DNA from: an uncultured Aquimarina sp.
Lineage (GTDB): Bacteria > Bacteroidota > Bacteroidia > Flavobacteriales > Flavobacteriaceae
NCBI GenBank assembly: GCA_947503135.1
Contig: CANNCQ010000008.1
Location: forward strand, 52,243 to 116,242
Direction: 5' to 3'
DNA: 64,000 bases
Part shown: piece by piece, positions 15,727 to 25,001 of the stretch
Position numbering within the stretch: the first letter of the stretch is position 1
How the letters are laid out: every line of letters starts with the position of its first letter
Position numbers and translations under genes: made by a program
The notes under the pieces: generated by a model
Told to the model about the DNA's origin: nothing
Databases searched by the model: none
Seen by the model: only the letters and a program-made list of their open reading frames with translations

Positions 15727-17796
15727 TTGTTGATTATTGGTTATATTTATAAAAACCTAATAATCAGTAAATTGAAATCTAATAAAATTTATAACATACC
15801 TTTTTGGAGTATGTGTATTTCCTTAATTTTAGGTGCGTTATTGTTTTCTTTCGAAGTCCTAAGTATTAAGTGGTTTTTTGTTTCAATACTATTTTTACTG
15901 CTTGTGTTGATGGCAATGCTTAAGCAAAAAAAATCAACGACATTTATAATCATTTCGTGTGTTGTATTTTGTTTCATAGGGGGCTTGCGTTATCAATTAG
16001 CGATTCCAGATAATCAAAGGAATCACATAATTCATCAAACGAATTTAGGAGCTCCTGTAAAAACCATATTTACAGTTACTGAGAGTTTTAAAAAATCTAA
16101 AAAATGGAAAAATTATAAAGCTTCCATAAAGCAAATTGAAGAAAATAAGGCTACCGGATCTGTACTGCTAAAAGTTAAGGGTGAAGGTGCTGATATATTA
16201 CAAATAGGAGCAACTTATATAGGTTACTTAAAGCTTAATAAGTTAGCGAATAAAACTTTTCCTTATGGCTTTAATTATGCGGATTACTTAAGGGGTAAAG
16301 GGATTACTCATCAAGTGTGGGCTTCCAAATCGGATTTAATACTACTGCCCAATCAAGGTAATGAATTAGTACAATTTATAGCAAATCTTCAAATTAATTT
16401 GAATACTGCTTTAAAAAAACAACGGCTTGATGCTAAAGTAATTCAATTTACTCAGGCATTGGTTTTAGGGAATAAAAAGGAATTAGATAAAGGTGTTTCT
16501 GCCGATTTTAAGAATGCGGGTGTTATACATATTTTGGCCATTTCGGGCTTGCATATAGGAATAATTTATTTGGTATTTGTATGGCTTTTTAAGTTGCTAT
16601 TCTATCAATACAAATACCGTTTTTTTAGATCTGTTACAGTGATATTTTTGTTGTGGATGTTCGCATGGTTTTCTGGAGCGAGCGATTCAGCTTTGCGAGC
16701 TACTACAATGGTTACTTGCTTCGAAATATCTCGCTTATTACTAAGATCACAACATCCGCTAAACGCATTATTTCTGTCTGTTTTTGTGCTTTTCTTTGTA
16801 ACTCCACAAATTATATTTTCCGTAGGTTTTCAATTTAGTGTTGTTGCTGTTGCATCAATAATTATTGGGGTACCTAAAATGTTAAAACTTTTGGAGTCTA
16901 AATGGTGGTTGTTAAAATACCTTTGGGGAATAACCTGTGTGAGTACTTGCGCGCAAATAGGATTGTTACCGTTGAGTATTTATTATTTTCATCAGTTCCC
17001 GTTGTTGTTTTTAGTCGCTAATATCCCAATAATGTTTTGCATTCCAGTAATTATGGGTTACGCCATTTTTGTGGTCGTATGTGGTTATTTTGTAGTGTTA
17101 CCAAATGTAATAAGTTCAATTTATAATTTTAGTATCACATATCTTATTCGTTTTGTAGGGTGGATGGCTTCTTTGGATAGTTTTCTTTTGAAAGAAGTTT
17201 ATATTTCTAAAATAACCGTTTGGGTATTTTATATCATTTTTTTGTACCTATGGTGGATTTATTCAAATTTTGAAAAAGCTTTGAAGTATTTAAGTTTTCC
17301 ATTATCACTTATTGCTATTACTGGCTTTATAGAATTTAATAGAAAAAGAATAAAAAATGAAGTTTGGTTACTTAATGATTACAGGAATTCAATTATCGTA
17401 GATATTTCTGCAAATAAAATTCAAATTCATGCTGAAAATGAGCTGACTGATATAGATAAAGTATTTAAAATAGAACCTATTTCAGCAAAACTACATCAGC
17501 CTAATATAATTTACAATCCTTTAAAAGAAGCCTACATTATTGACAATAAAAATATTTTAATTGTATCTGATAATTATATACCTAAACTCAACACGGTTGT
17601 TGACATATTAATAATTTCAAATTCACCAAAAATTAATTTTGAAAGGCTTCTTAAAGAAACTCAGCCTAGAAAAGTGATTTTTACAGCAAATAATAAACAT
17701 TATTTGTTAAGAGGGCTAGAGCTTTTGTGTAAAAAACGAAATATTTATTTTACAAATATTTCGCAAATTGGGGATATCCGCTTGGATGAATTGTAG
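15727..17796 (+). CDS. comEC: ComEC/Rec2-family competence membrane protein
   Basis: A polytopic inner-membrane protein of about 689 residues, proposed to form the channel that takes single-stranded DNA into the cytoplasm. It has N-terminal membrane helices, a periplasmic DUF4131-like region, and the Competence core with VLGNKKELDKG...HILAISGLHIGIIY at about residues 245-280, followed by more membrane helices. The C-terminal 140 residues do not show the metallo-beta-lactamase HxHxDH motif of longer ComEC proteins. The reading frame opens with TTG codons (15727, 15730) and no ATG lies nearby, so the start is uncertain. It follows nadD by seven bases. Confidence 0.85.
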   Translation: MLIIGYIYKNLIISKLKSNKIYNIPFWSMCISLILGALLFSFEVLSIKWFFVSILFLLLVLMAMLKQKKSTTFIIISCVVFCFIGGLRYQLAIPDNQRNHIIHQTNLGAPVKTIFTVTESFKKSKKWKNYKASIKQIEENKATGSVLLKVKGEGADILQIGATYIGYLKLNKLANKTFPYGFNYADYLRGKGITHQVWASKSDLILLPNQGNELVQFIANLQINLNTALKKQRLDAKVIQFTQALVLGNKKELDKGVSADFKNAGVIHILAISGLHIGIIYLVFVWLFKLLFYQYKYRFFRSVTVIFLLWMFAWFSGASDSALRATTMVTCFEISRLLLRSQHPLNALFLSVFVLFFVTPQIIFSVGFQFSVVAVASIIIGVPKMLKLLESKWWLLKYLWGITCVSTCAQIGLLPLSIYYFHQFPLLFLVANIPIMFCIPVIMGYAIFVVVCGYFVVLPNVISSIYNFSITYLIRFVGWMASLDSFLLKEVYISKITVWVFYIIFLYLWWIYSNFEKALKYLSFPLSLIAITGFIEFNRKRIKNEVWLLNDYRNSIIVDISANKIQIHAENELTDIDKVFKIEPISAKLHQPNIIYNPLKEAYIIDNKNILIVSDNYIPKLNTVVDILIISNSPKINFERLLKETQPRKVIFTANNKHYLLRGLELLCKKRNIYFTNISQIGDIRLDEL

Positions 17797-18074
17797 TTTC
17801 TCATAATTTTATGTAATACAATAATTAATGTGAATTCAAGATAAGTATTATGTAAAATTTTGTTGAATAACAATGTTCTCTTAAATCCAATAAATATTTG
17901 CTAGTTAGATATTTATAAGGCGTATGTTTCGAAATTAGATGCTTTTATAGATAATTGTTGTCGTTTAACGAAAACATTATAGTTGTTAGATGGTGTTAAA
18001 ATAATTTGTAATTAATTTGCCCCGTTAATTACACTAAAAAAACTATTAAAAACAATAACAACTAAATTTAAAAC

Positions 18075-20084
18075 ATGATTAAAAAAACAAGATCAATCTT
18101 TTGTTTAACATTTGCTTTAGCTTCAGCTGCTTTCTCTCAGTCATCCTTGAATTGCGATTTTAGTAATTCGGAAAATAAAAGAAATAAAACGTTCAATTTT
18201 TGGGATATTGAAAATAAAATATTTTCAGGCCCTATTACTACTGTTGAAAAAAGTGAGGTTGATAATGGAGGGAGAGCGAGGAATTTAAATTTTGTAAGAA
18301 CATTAGGAGGATGGAGAAAAGTTGAAAATGGAGTTCCGGCTAAGGACTACAGTGGCGATTTAGCAAGATTTGAAGACGGCGAATATGTATTCGATGCTAG
18401 TAAAATGATTAATAAATTAAAGCAGTATAGGCGAAATGGAGTACGAATTAATCAAATAGTACTTGATAATCCGCCATGGGTATTTCAAAGAGGTTTAAAT
18501 TTTGTTACTACTCGTAATAATGTAGATTATTTAAAGTCTACAGAAATAGAGACTTATGGTAATGCAATACCACCAAATGATAATTACAGATGGAGGAGGT
18601 TTATTCGTTTTGTTATGAAGGCTTTAGTGGATGAGTTTGGCGAATCTACGGTTGAAAAATGGCGTTTTCGAGCAGGTTCAGAAATAGAAACCTCAGGTCA
18701 TTGGGCTGGAACAAAGGAGCAGTATTTTAGACATTATAGAATAATTGCCGAGGAGGTTAAAAAAACAGTGCCCAATGCTGAAGTAGGGGTACACTTGCGA
18801 GAAGCTAGTTTTTCATCTGAGAAACTAAATTATAAAGGACAAAAAATCCAATCTTTTGGAAAAGAATTTATATCATGGGCTAAATCAAACGATGTTCCTT
18901 ATGACTTTATGGGGGTTTCATATTATCCATTTTTCGATAGATTAGATGGGGGTTTAGGAGGTCTTGATGTTTTTAAATACTATGATGAAGGAATAAAGCC
19001 TTTAACGGAAAGCAAAGATTTTAATAAAAATGCATCAGTAGAAATTCATGAGTTTTGGCTTTTTACAAACTTTGGTAACGGTTTGTTGGTTAATGTAGGA
19101 ACTTCACATGGGTCAGCATTTTTTATAAAGCTTGCTAGGTTAGCTTACGAGCGAGGTATAAAAAAAATTAACCAATGGGGTTATGGAAAAATAGGTAGAT
19201 TATTATCTCCACAGCGTATGGCTATGAAGCTTTTAAGAGGAATAGAGGGTCAAGATAGATATAGATACAAATCCGATATTAAAACTAAAAATAATAATAC
19301 CGTCGATGCTATTTTTACAACAACAGGTAAAGGCGATGGTAGGCGCTATAATGCTATAGTTTCTAATTATAGCAGTGTGCCTGAATACGCCACAGAAAAA
19401 GAAAAAGTGGTAGTTAGCATGCAGTTACCTGTAGCTACGGGTAAAAATTATGAATATAGAATAATTACTTATGGTAAAGACCAATGCGCTTTTAATTTAC
19501 TGAAAGATGTAAATACAAACTATAAAACAACACAAAGTAATGGCGGATGGCTAAAGAATGGTGTTAATGCTACTTATGGACACATATCAAAAGCAATGGG
19601 AGGTAGTGGTTCAGTAAAAAGAAACCGTTTGGCTCAGTTGGAAACAGATGCAAATAAGCTTCAGAATTACAATAACTTTCAAGCAACACCATGGGTTGCT
19701 GGCAGTACTAAAAATATTGAAGGATCTAGTAATAGGTCTAGATTTACTGAAGTGTTAAATTTAGAGTCTTTTATGATAAAAAAAATAGAAGTTAGATTGC
19801 GTTCAGGAAATATAAATTCGAGAAATAGGAAAAGTATTTCAAGCGAATCATTCATTAATGTTTATCCAAACCCGGCAAGTAGCAACTTTAATATTGAAAT
19901 GGAAGGTATTGATAAAGCTAAAGTGTTTGTGTACGACATGCTTGGTAAAATAGTATTAGAAGAGTTTATAACGGAAGAGAATACTAATTTTTTAACCAAA
20001 AATATGTTTAAACAGGGAATGTATTTTGTGAAAATTATAGCTGATAATGAAGAGGTTTACAAGACTAAATTAATTGTAAACTAA
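18075..20084 (+). CDS. Secreted putative clan GH-A glycoside hydrolase with T9SS type A sorting domain
   Basis: A 669-residue exported protein with signal peptide (1-21). Residues about 40-400 look like a TIM-barrel glycosidase. WRFRAGSEIE (196-205) fits the strand-4 acid/base position, where GH39/GH86-like enzymes usually have an Asn-Glu pair, here Ser202-Glu203. VEIHEFW (322-328) with Glu326 fits the strand-7 nucleophile. VSYYPFFDR lies between them. The last 75 residues form a T9SS type A domain (INVYPNPASS...MFKQGMYFVKI), so it is secreted by type IX secretion and likely surface-held or released. The substrate, perhaps an algal polysaccharide, is a guess. A terminator follows. Confidence 0.72.
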   Translation: MIKKTRSIFCLTFALASAAFSQSSLNCDFSNSENKRNKTFNFWDIENKIFSGPITTVEKSEVDNGGRARNLNFVRTLGGWRKVENGVPAKDYSGDLARFEDGEYVFDASKMINKLKQYRRNGVRINQIVLDNPPWVFQRGLNFVTTRNNVDYLKSTEIETYGNAIPPNDNYRWRRFIRFVMKALVDEFGESTVEKWRFRAGSEIETSGHWAGTKEQYFRHYRIIAEEVKKTVPNAEVGVHLREASFSSEKLNYKGQKIQSFGKEFISWAKSNDVPYDFMGVSYYPFFDRLDGGLGGLDVFKYYDEGIKPLTESKDFNKNASVEIHEFWLFTNFGNGLLVNVGTSHGSAFFIKLARLAYERGIKKINQWGYGKIGRLLSPQRMAMKLLRGIEGQDRYRYKSDIKTKNNNTVDAIFTTTGKGDGRRYNAIVSNYSSVPEYATEKEKVVVSMQLPVATGKNYEYRIITYGKDQCAFNLLKDVNTNYKTTQSNGGWLKNGVNATYGHISKAMGGSGSVKRNRLAQLETDANKLQNYNNFQATPWVAGSTKNIEGSSNRSRFTEVLNLESFMIKKIEVRLRSGNINSRNRKSISSESFINVYPNPASSNFNIEMEGIDKAKVFVYDMLGKIVLEEFITEENTNFLTKNMFKQGMYFVKIIADNEEVYKTKLIVN

Positions 20085-20141
20085 CAAAGTATTAGTGTAT
20101 TTCGAATTTTACATTTCAATAATAAGTATATTTAATTTAAT

Positions 20142-20179
20142 AAATCGTCTAGAGAGGTAATTTCTAGACGATTTTTTTT
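20142..20179 (+). terminator. Rho-independent terminator after the secreted hydrolase
   Basis: AAATCGTCTAGA and TCTAGACGATTT form a perfect stem followed by a run of T. It ends the transcript of the T9SS cargo gene that stops at 20084. Confidence 0.85.
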
Positions 20180-20242
20180 AAGTGTTTTATGTTTCATTCT
20201 TTACAAATAGAGGAGTAATATTAAATTTATTATTTTTAAGCT

Positions 20243-20527
20243 GTGGAAAACAAAATAGAAATTATTTATTGTACTCAGTGTCGTTGGTTATTACGTGCAT
20301 CATGGATGGCACAGGAATTACTCACCACTTTTGATCAAGAAATTACAGCGCTTTCTTTAGTGCCTGGTAAGGGAGGAATTTTCGAAATAAGGGCTAATGG
20401 AAATTTAATTTGGTCGAGAAAAGAGAAAAATGGTTTTCCTGAAATTGCAGAGTTAAAACAATTAGTTAGAGATCAGGTAGCTCCAGAAAAAAAGTTAGGA
20501 CACATAGATCGAAAAAAGAAAGTTTAA
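20243..20527 (+). CDS. SelT/SelW/SelH family (Rdx) thioredoxin-like protein
   Basis: A 94-residue protein with GTG start (the only sensible start; there is no ATG). The redox motif CTQC at 10-13 (Cys-x2-Cys) is followed by RWLLRASWMAQELL and later GGIFEI and GNLIWSRK, the pattern of the Rdx/SelW family. These small thioredoxin-fold proteins use a CxxC or CxxU pair; here it is Cys, not selenocysteine. The partner is unknown. It converges on hemL with 21 bases between the stops. Confidence 0.85.
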   Translation: MENKIEIIYCTQCRWLLRASWMAQELLTTFDQEITALSLVPGKGGIFEIRANGNLIWSRKEKNGFPEIAELKQLVRDQVAPEKKLGHIDRKKKV

Positions 20528-20548
20528 TCAATTTATGTATCCTAGTTT

Positions 20549-21841
20549 TTAAACCAATTCAGGTGCAATTTTATTTACTACAGCTATGGTGGTATCTAAA
20601 TCGTCATAGCTTAAAGCGTCGGTGATAAACCAGGTTTCAAAAGCACTAGGGGCTATGTATATGCCATTGTTTAACATTCCGTGAAAAAACTTTTTAAAAG
20701 TATCATTATTCCCAGTGGCTGCAGTTGCAAAATCAATCACATCATCTGGTGAAAAATGAACAGAGATCATTGATCCTATGCGATTAATGGTGTGAACTAC
20801 GCCGTGCTTTTTGAGTGCTTCTTGAATTCCTTTATGTAAATAAGCTGTTTTTTCGGCAATACTTTTAAAGATGTCTTTGTTATTGTTTAATTCATTTAAC
20901 ATCGCTAAACCAGCAGACATCGCTAAAGGATTACCACTTAAAGTTCCTGCTTGGTAAACAGGACCAAGAGGAGCTAAATGGTTCATAATTTCCTGTCGCG
21001 CTCCAAAAGCACCAACAGGTAAACCGCCACCTATTACTTTACCAAAAGTAATTATATCGGCATTTACGCCTAAAAGTTCTTGAGAGCCACCGGGTGCGAG
21101 TCTAAAACCTGTCATTACCTCATCAAAAATCAATAAAATATTATTAGAATCGCATAGGTTTCGTAAATTTTGAAGAAAACTTTTGTTGGGAGGGATACAA
21201 CCCATGTTACCTGCAACTGGCTCTATAATAATACAAGCAATTTCCCCCTTATTAGCTTCTATTAAATTGATTACATTTTCAATATTGTTATATTCTGATA
21301 AAAGAGTGTCTTTTGCGGTTCCTTCTGTTACGCCAGGACTGTTTGGACTACCGAATGTAACAGCACCACTACCTGCTTGTATTAAAAAAGAGTCGCTATG
21401 GCCATGATAACAGCCAGCAAATTTTATGATTTTATCCTTACCCGTAAAACCTCTGGCCAAACGCACAGCACTCATACATGCTTCTGTACCCGAATTTACA
21501 AAACGAATCATATCAATATTGGGAACCATACTTACGGCTAACTCTGCAATTTGAGTTTCTATTTCAGTAGGCATTCCAAAGCTAGTTCCTTTTTTTGCTC
21601 GTTCAATAACCGCATTAACTACAGGTTCGTAAGCATGGCCTAGTATCATAGGACCCCAAGAGTTAATATAGTCAATAAAGCGATTACCATCTTCATCAAA
21701 TAAATAAGCGCCTTTGGCTTCTTTAACAAAAATAGGAGTTCCGCCTACAGCTTTAAAAGCACGTACAGGCGAGTTTACACCTCCTGGGATTACTTTTTGA
21801 GCGTCTGAAAATAAAGCACTGCTTCGTTGATACAACATCAT
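20549..21841 (-). CDS. hemL: Glutamate-1-semialdehyde 2,1-aminomutase
   Basis: A PLP enzyme that makes 5-aminolevulinate, the first committed tetrapyrrole precursor of the C5 pathway. The PLP lysine is Lys268 in [17 protein letters not shown]. The substrate region includes VNSPVRAF and GCYHGHSD. Its 430 residues match the family. Two ATG codons open the gene, and the second ([10 protein letters not shown]) matches the usual start. It is followed upstream by the glucosaminidase gene four bases away, so hemL is the last gene of a three-gene minus-strand unit. hemF and hemD occur elsewhere in the window. Confidence 0.95.
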   Translation of the reverse strand: MMLYQRSSALFSDAQKVIPGGVNSPVRAFKAVGGTPIFVKEAKGAYLFDEDGNRFIDYINSWGPMILGHAYEPVVNAVIERAKKGTSFGMPTEIETQIAELAVSMVPNIDMIRFVNSGTEACMSAVRLARGFTGKDKIIKFAGCYHGHSDSFLIQAGSGAVTFGSPNSPGVTEGTAKDTLLSEYNNIENVINLIEANKGEIACIIIEPVAGNMGCIPPNKSFLQNLRNLCDSNNILLIFDEVMTGFRLAPGGSQELLGVNADIITFGKVIGGGLPVGAFGARQEIMNHLAPLGPVYQAGTLSGNPLAMSAGLAMLNELNNNKDIFKSIAEKTAYLHKGIQEALKKHGVVHTINRIGSMISVHFSPDDVIDFATAATGNNDTFKKFFHGMLNNGIYIAPSAFETWFITDALSYDDLDTTIAVVNKIAPELV

Positions 21842-21844
21842 ATA

Positions 21845-22732
21845 CTAAAAATCTTTAGGTAGGGGTTTAACAAAAAGTGTTTGACCTTCATGAATGGTGT
21901 TGTTATCACCTAGTCCATTGAATTCCTTAAGTTGGTTTACAGAAATTTTATATTTTTTTGAAATACTGTATAAAGTGTCTCCTTTTTTAACGGTATGCTG
22001 GCCATTATTACCCATAATTTTCTTTGCTTTTTTAGGGTCTTTTCCTAAAACTTTAGCGTCATAATTATAAAGTTTATAACGTTCAATAAGGCTAATTAAT
22101 TTTTTGGGATACTTTGTGTCTGTAGCATAGCCTGCTTTTTGTAAGCCTTTAGCCCAACTTTTATAGTCATCTTTCCCTAATTTGAATAAACTTAAATATC
22201 GGCTTCTTCCTGTTAAGAATAAAGAGTGGTCTTGAAAAGAGAATTTTGCAGTACTATATTTTCTAAAACATTCTCCTTTAGCGTCATCATCGTGATATAC
22301 TCTTGCTCCTTTCCAATTGTGACATTTTATACCAAAGTGGTTATTTGCTTTTCGAGTTAGTTCACCTGAGCCAGCCCCTGACTCTAAAATTCCTTGTGCA
22401 AGGGTAATACTTGCTGGAATTTTATATTGCACCATTTGTTCCATAGCAATTTCAGCATACAAATCAATGTAATTTTCAATTTTTAAATTGTAGCTTCCAT
22501 AGGTAGGAGCAGATTTTTTTGAGGTGTTTTTAACCGTTTTAGGAGTTGGGATTTCAGAATCTTTAGAAATAGATTCTTTATTAGAAGTGGATTTCTTAGG
22601 CGTGTTTTTTACAACTTGGGAAGATTTTCTTACTACGGGAGGTCTTTTTTTGTAAGCAATACTTTTTTTACTTTTACATGAGCCTAATAATAAACAACTC
22701 ATAAAAAGTGCGGCGAATACTCTAAAAATCAT
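21845..22732 (-). CDS. LysM-containing glucosaminidase (peptidoglycan hydrolase), lipoprotein
   Basis: A 295-residue exported cell-wall enzyme. The N-terminus carries a lipoprotein signal with lipobox LLLGSC (Cys19 or nearby). A Ser/Lys-rich linker leads to a FlgJ-like N-acetylglucosaminidase domain at about 80-225, with ITLAQGILESGAGSGEL holding the catalytic Glu and NNHFGIK. The C-terminal LysM domain (HTVKKGDTLYSISKKY...EGQTLFVKP) binds peptidoglycan. Its start overlaps the end of the upstream PLP enzyme gene by eleven bases. It likely trims or remodels the wall. Confidence 0.9.
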   Translation of the reverse strand: MIFRVFAALFMSCLLLGSCKSKKSIAYKKRPPVVRKSSQVVKNTPKKSTSNKESISKDSEIPTPKTVKNTSKKSAPTYGSYNLKIENYIDLYAEIAMEQMVQYKIPASITLAQGILESGAGSGELTRKANNHFGIKCHNWKGARVYHDDDAKGECFRKYSTAKFSFQDHSLFLTGRSRYLSLFKLGKDDYKSWAKGLQKAGYATDTKYPKKLISLIERYKLYNYDAKVLGKDPKKAKKIMGNNGQHTVKKGDTLYSISKKYKISVNQLKEFNGLGDNNTIHEGQTLFVKPLPKDF

Positions 22733-23660
22733 AGTTAATTTTAATAAGTTCTAGGTGCTTTTTTTTAAGCTTTGCATTAACGCCTGCAATGCCTTGTAAG
22801 CCCCCTGTATGAATTGCTAAAATACGTGATTTTTTTGGAAATTTTCCTTGTGCTATTTCATTAAAAATTCCAAAAAGTAGCTTTCCTGTATAAATTGGAT
22901 CTAAGGCTATTTTATGTTTCTCGTAAAACGAATTTATAAAGTGAATTAATTCGGTAGTTGTTTTTGCATAGCCTCCTAAATGAGCTGATCTAATAAGCTC
23001 CCAATTATTAGTTTCAACTTTGTTTTGTATTTCTGTATGGAGGTAATTTTCTTTCAAAACAGGGAAGCCCATTATGTGTTGCTTGGAATTGCTATGCTGA
23101 ATAATACCAGTTATTGTACCGCCTGTACCAACGGCACAACATATATGTGAAAAATCAACGTCCTTTTGAGTTAAAATTTCCCTACAACCTTTAATAGCTA
23201 AATCGTTAGTTCCTCCTTCGGGTAATAAATAAAAATCACCTAATTGTTGTTTTAAATTTTCAATGAAGGCATTAGTGTTTTTTAATTTATAGTCACTTCT
23301 GTTTATAAAATGAAGTTGCATTCCGTTTTTTTTAGCAAAAGCGAGTGTTTCATTTTGTGAAAGTGTTTTTTTTAAATTGGAACCACCTAACTCATCACCT
23401 CTAATGATTCCGATGGTATTAAAATTATTTATTTTTCCAGCGTAAGCGGTAGCATGTATATGGTTGCTGTAAGCCCCGCCAAAAGTGAGTAGGGTTTTGT
23501 GATTCGATTTTTTAGCTTCTAATAAATTGTATTTCAGTTTTCGAAACTTATTTCCAGAGATATATGGGTGTAGTAAATCTTCTCGTTTTAAAAAAAGCTC
23601 TACTTCAAAATCGCGGAATAGATCTTCATTAATGGGTTGGTTAAAAACAGCTGAACACAT
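22722..23660 (-). CDS. PLP-dependent ACC deaminase / D-cysteine desulfhydrase-like enzyme
   Basis: A 312-residue fold-type II PLP enzyme. The PLP lysine is Lys38 in SGNKFRKLKY, followed by TFGGAYSNHIHATAYA and the glycine loop GTGGTITG that holds the phosphate. This matches the 1-aminocyclopropane-1-carboxylate deaminase / D-cysteine desulfhydrase group. Which substrate is used cannot be decided from sequence: desulfhydrase activity is commoner in bacteria without plant hosts. It is the first gene of the unit with the glucosaminidase and hemL. Confidence 0.85.
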   Translation of the reverse strand: MCSAVFNQPINEDLFRDFEVELFLKREDLLHPYISGNKFRKLKYNLLEAKKSNHKTLLTFGGAYSNHIHATAYAGKINNFNTIGIIRGDELGGSNLKKTLSQNETLAFAKKNGMQLHFINRSDYKLKNTNAFIENLKQQLGDFYLLPEGGTNDLAIKGCREILTQKDVDFSHICCAVGTGGTITGIIQHSNSKQHIMGFPVLKENYLHTEIQNKVETNNWELIRSAHLGGYAKTTTELIHFINSFYEKHKIALDPIYTGKLLFGIFNEIAQGKFPKKSRILAIHTGGLQGIAGVNAKLKKKHLELIKINYDF

Positions 23661-23698
23661 TATAAATAATTATAGTTTTAGCAAGATAATAAATACAA

Positions 23699-23706
23699 TA
23701 CCTTTG
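23699..23706 (+). promoter_or_regulatory. TAnnTTTG -7 promoter box before the DUF5522 gene
   Basis: TACCTTTG matches the Bacteroidota -7 consensus. The expected transcription start falls at or next to the ATG at 23711, so the mRNA would be leaderless or nearly so. Confidence 0.45.
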
Positions 23707-23710
23707 TAGG

Positions 23711-23878
23711 ATGTCTTATGAAAAAATAGAGCCCGAAGAAGGGGATTATTACTTAACTCCCGAGGGGTATCGATGTTTTACGGAACAATATCATTTAAAA
23801 AGGGGGTATTGTTGTAAAAGTGGTTGCAGACACTGTCCTTATGATTTTATGAAAAGCAGCAAAAATTTAGCAGAATAA
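23711..23878 (+). CDS. Small DUF5522 family Cys-rich protein
   Basis: A 55-residue protein. The C-terminal half holds GYCCKSGCRHCPYDF, with four Cys and one His that could bind zinc, matching the Bacteroidota DUF5522 family. The first half is acidic with YYLTPEGYRCFTEQYHLKRG, spelled in two parts as YYLTPEGYRC and FTEQYHLKRG. A good TAnnTTTG box sits directly upstream. Its function is unknown. It lies divergent from the PLP enzyme gene and upstream of the DUF4136 lipoprotein gene. Confidence 0.8.
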   Translation: MSYEKIEPEEGDYYLTPEGYRCFTEQYHLKRGYCCKSGCRHCPYDFMKSSKNLAE

Positions 23879-23916
23879 CGGTATAATATTTGTTGCATAT
23901 AATAAAATTATAAGTT

Positions 23917-24459
23917 ATGAAAACAAAATATATAGTAGGAATACTGCTTTCTTTTTTAGTGGTTTCCTGTGCTACAGTAAGAGTTCAGACGGATTATGAT
24001 ACCAAAGCTAGTTTTAGAGAGTATAAAAGTTTTGGTTTTTTTAAACCTGGAATTGATAAGGTTGATATTAGTGATTTAGATAAAAAACGTATTTTAAGAG
24101 CTATTGATAAGACCATGCAAGAAAAGGGTTTTGTTAAATCTAATACTCCGGATTTATTGGTAAGTATTGTTACTAAGGCAGAAAGAAATGTAAACTTATA
24201 TCAAAATAATATCGGTTTCGGATACGGATGGGGTTGGTACAATCCATTTTGGTTTGGTGGTGGTTTTAATAATTTTAATACTATTGAAACTGTTGAAGGC
24301 AGATTATTTATTGATATTATCGATGCTAATAAAAAGGAACTTATTTGGCAAGGTGTGGGTACTGCTGCATTGGTAAATGGGCCAGAGGCTAAAGAAGCGC
24401 GTATTCAGGAAATTGTTACTGCTATTTTAGCAAAGTACCCGCCAGAGAAAAAGCAATAG
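23917..24459 (+). CDS. DUF4136 family lipoprotein
   Basis: A 180-residue exported lipoprotein with lipobox VVSC (Cys18). The mature part starts ATVRVQTDYDTKASFREYKSF (two parts: ATVRVQTDYDTKA, SFREYKSF), the hallmark of DUF4136. A Gly/Trp/Phe-rich middle (GFGYGWGWYNPFWFGGGFNN) and a C-terminal strand with LIWQGVGTA follow. The family is common in Bacteroidota and Proteobacteria without known biochemistry; it is probably an outer-membrane or periplasmic protein. A strong hairpin terminator follows about 65 bases after the stop. Confidence 0.85.
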   Translation: MKTKYIVGILLSFLVVSCATVRVQTDYDTKASFREYKSFGFFKPGIDKVDISDLDKKRILRAIDKTMQEKGFVKSNTPDLLVSIVTKAERNVNLYQNNIGFGYGWGWYNPFWFGGGFNNFNTIETVEGRLFIDIIDANKKELIWQGVGTAALVNGPEAKEARIQEIVTAILAKYPPEKKQ

Positions 24460-25001
24460 ATTTATTAAAGCTTTTTTTAGTTGTAAAGCTTCTCACATTT
24501 AAGTCGATCCTGTTAACTTTAAGCTATTAAAAAAGCACTGTTGCTTTTTTAATAGTATTCTGAATTTATTTTTTGAGAAATCGAAGCGGAAATTAAACGG
24601 CTATTTTTTATTGGGAGTATCGAAAAAAAGCTTAAATGTAGTACGCGACATTTTTAGCATAGCGTCATATAAGGCTAAAATGAAGTCTTTTACATCCATT
24701 CAATTAAGCGATTTGATACCAAATGGAATTTTTATTAATTATTGTTTAGGCCTACTATTGCTCCAGCTATCAATGATTTTTTTGTATTTAGCGAACTTCT
24801 GTTCATATTATTGGATAAAGTAATTTATGTTATAAAATTTCCTTGTTAATACTTAATGATGATGTGTAAATAGCAGGTTGTGAGTTTGGCTTTTAAAAAG
24901 AATTATTTTAATTTATATAGAAAAACACGTTGAAGCTATAAATTAGTGTTAAATTTCAAATAGTATATATTTTATACGTCATTTCACATAACTTAGTTAT
25001 C
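24460..25001. other. 542-base intergenic gap
   Basis: After the terminator at 24524-24555 I see no convincing gene, repeat or RNA. A TTG-started frame at 24611-24823 (70 codons) lacks a recognisable family and has no promoter box. The last 150 bases are very AT-rich and probably hold the promoter of the large glucosidase gene. Confidence 0.6.
24524..24555 (+). terminator. Rho-independent terminator after the DUF4136 gene
   Basis: CTATTAAAAAAGCA and TGCTTTTTTAATAG form a perfect 14-base stem with a 4-base loop. The internal T-run makes it usable on the plus strand. Confidence 0.8.

Noticed and set aside
24611..24823. 70-codon open frame with TTG start between the DUF4136 and glucosidase genes
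   Set aside because: No family resemblance, no promoter box or conserved start, AT-rich hydrophobic translation as expected from random sequence.
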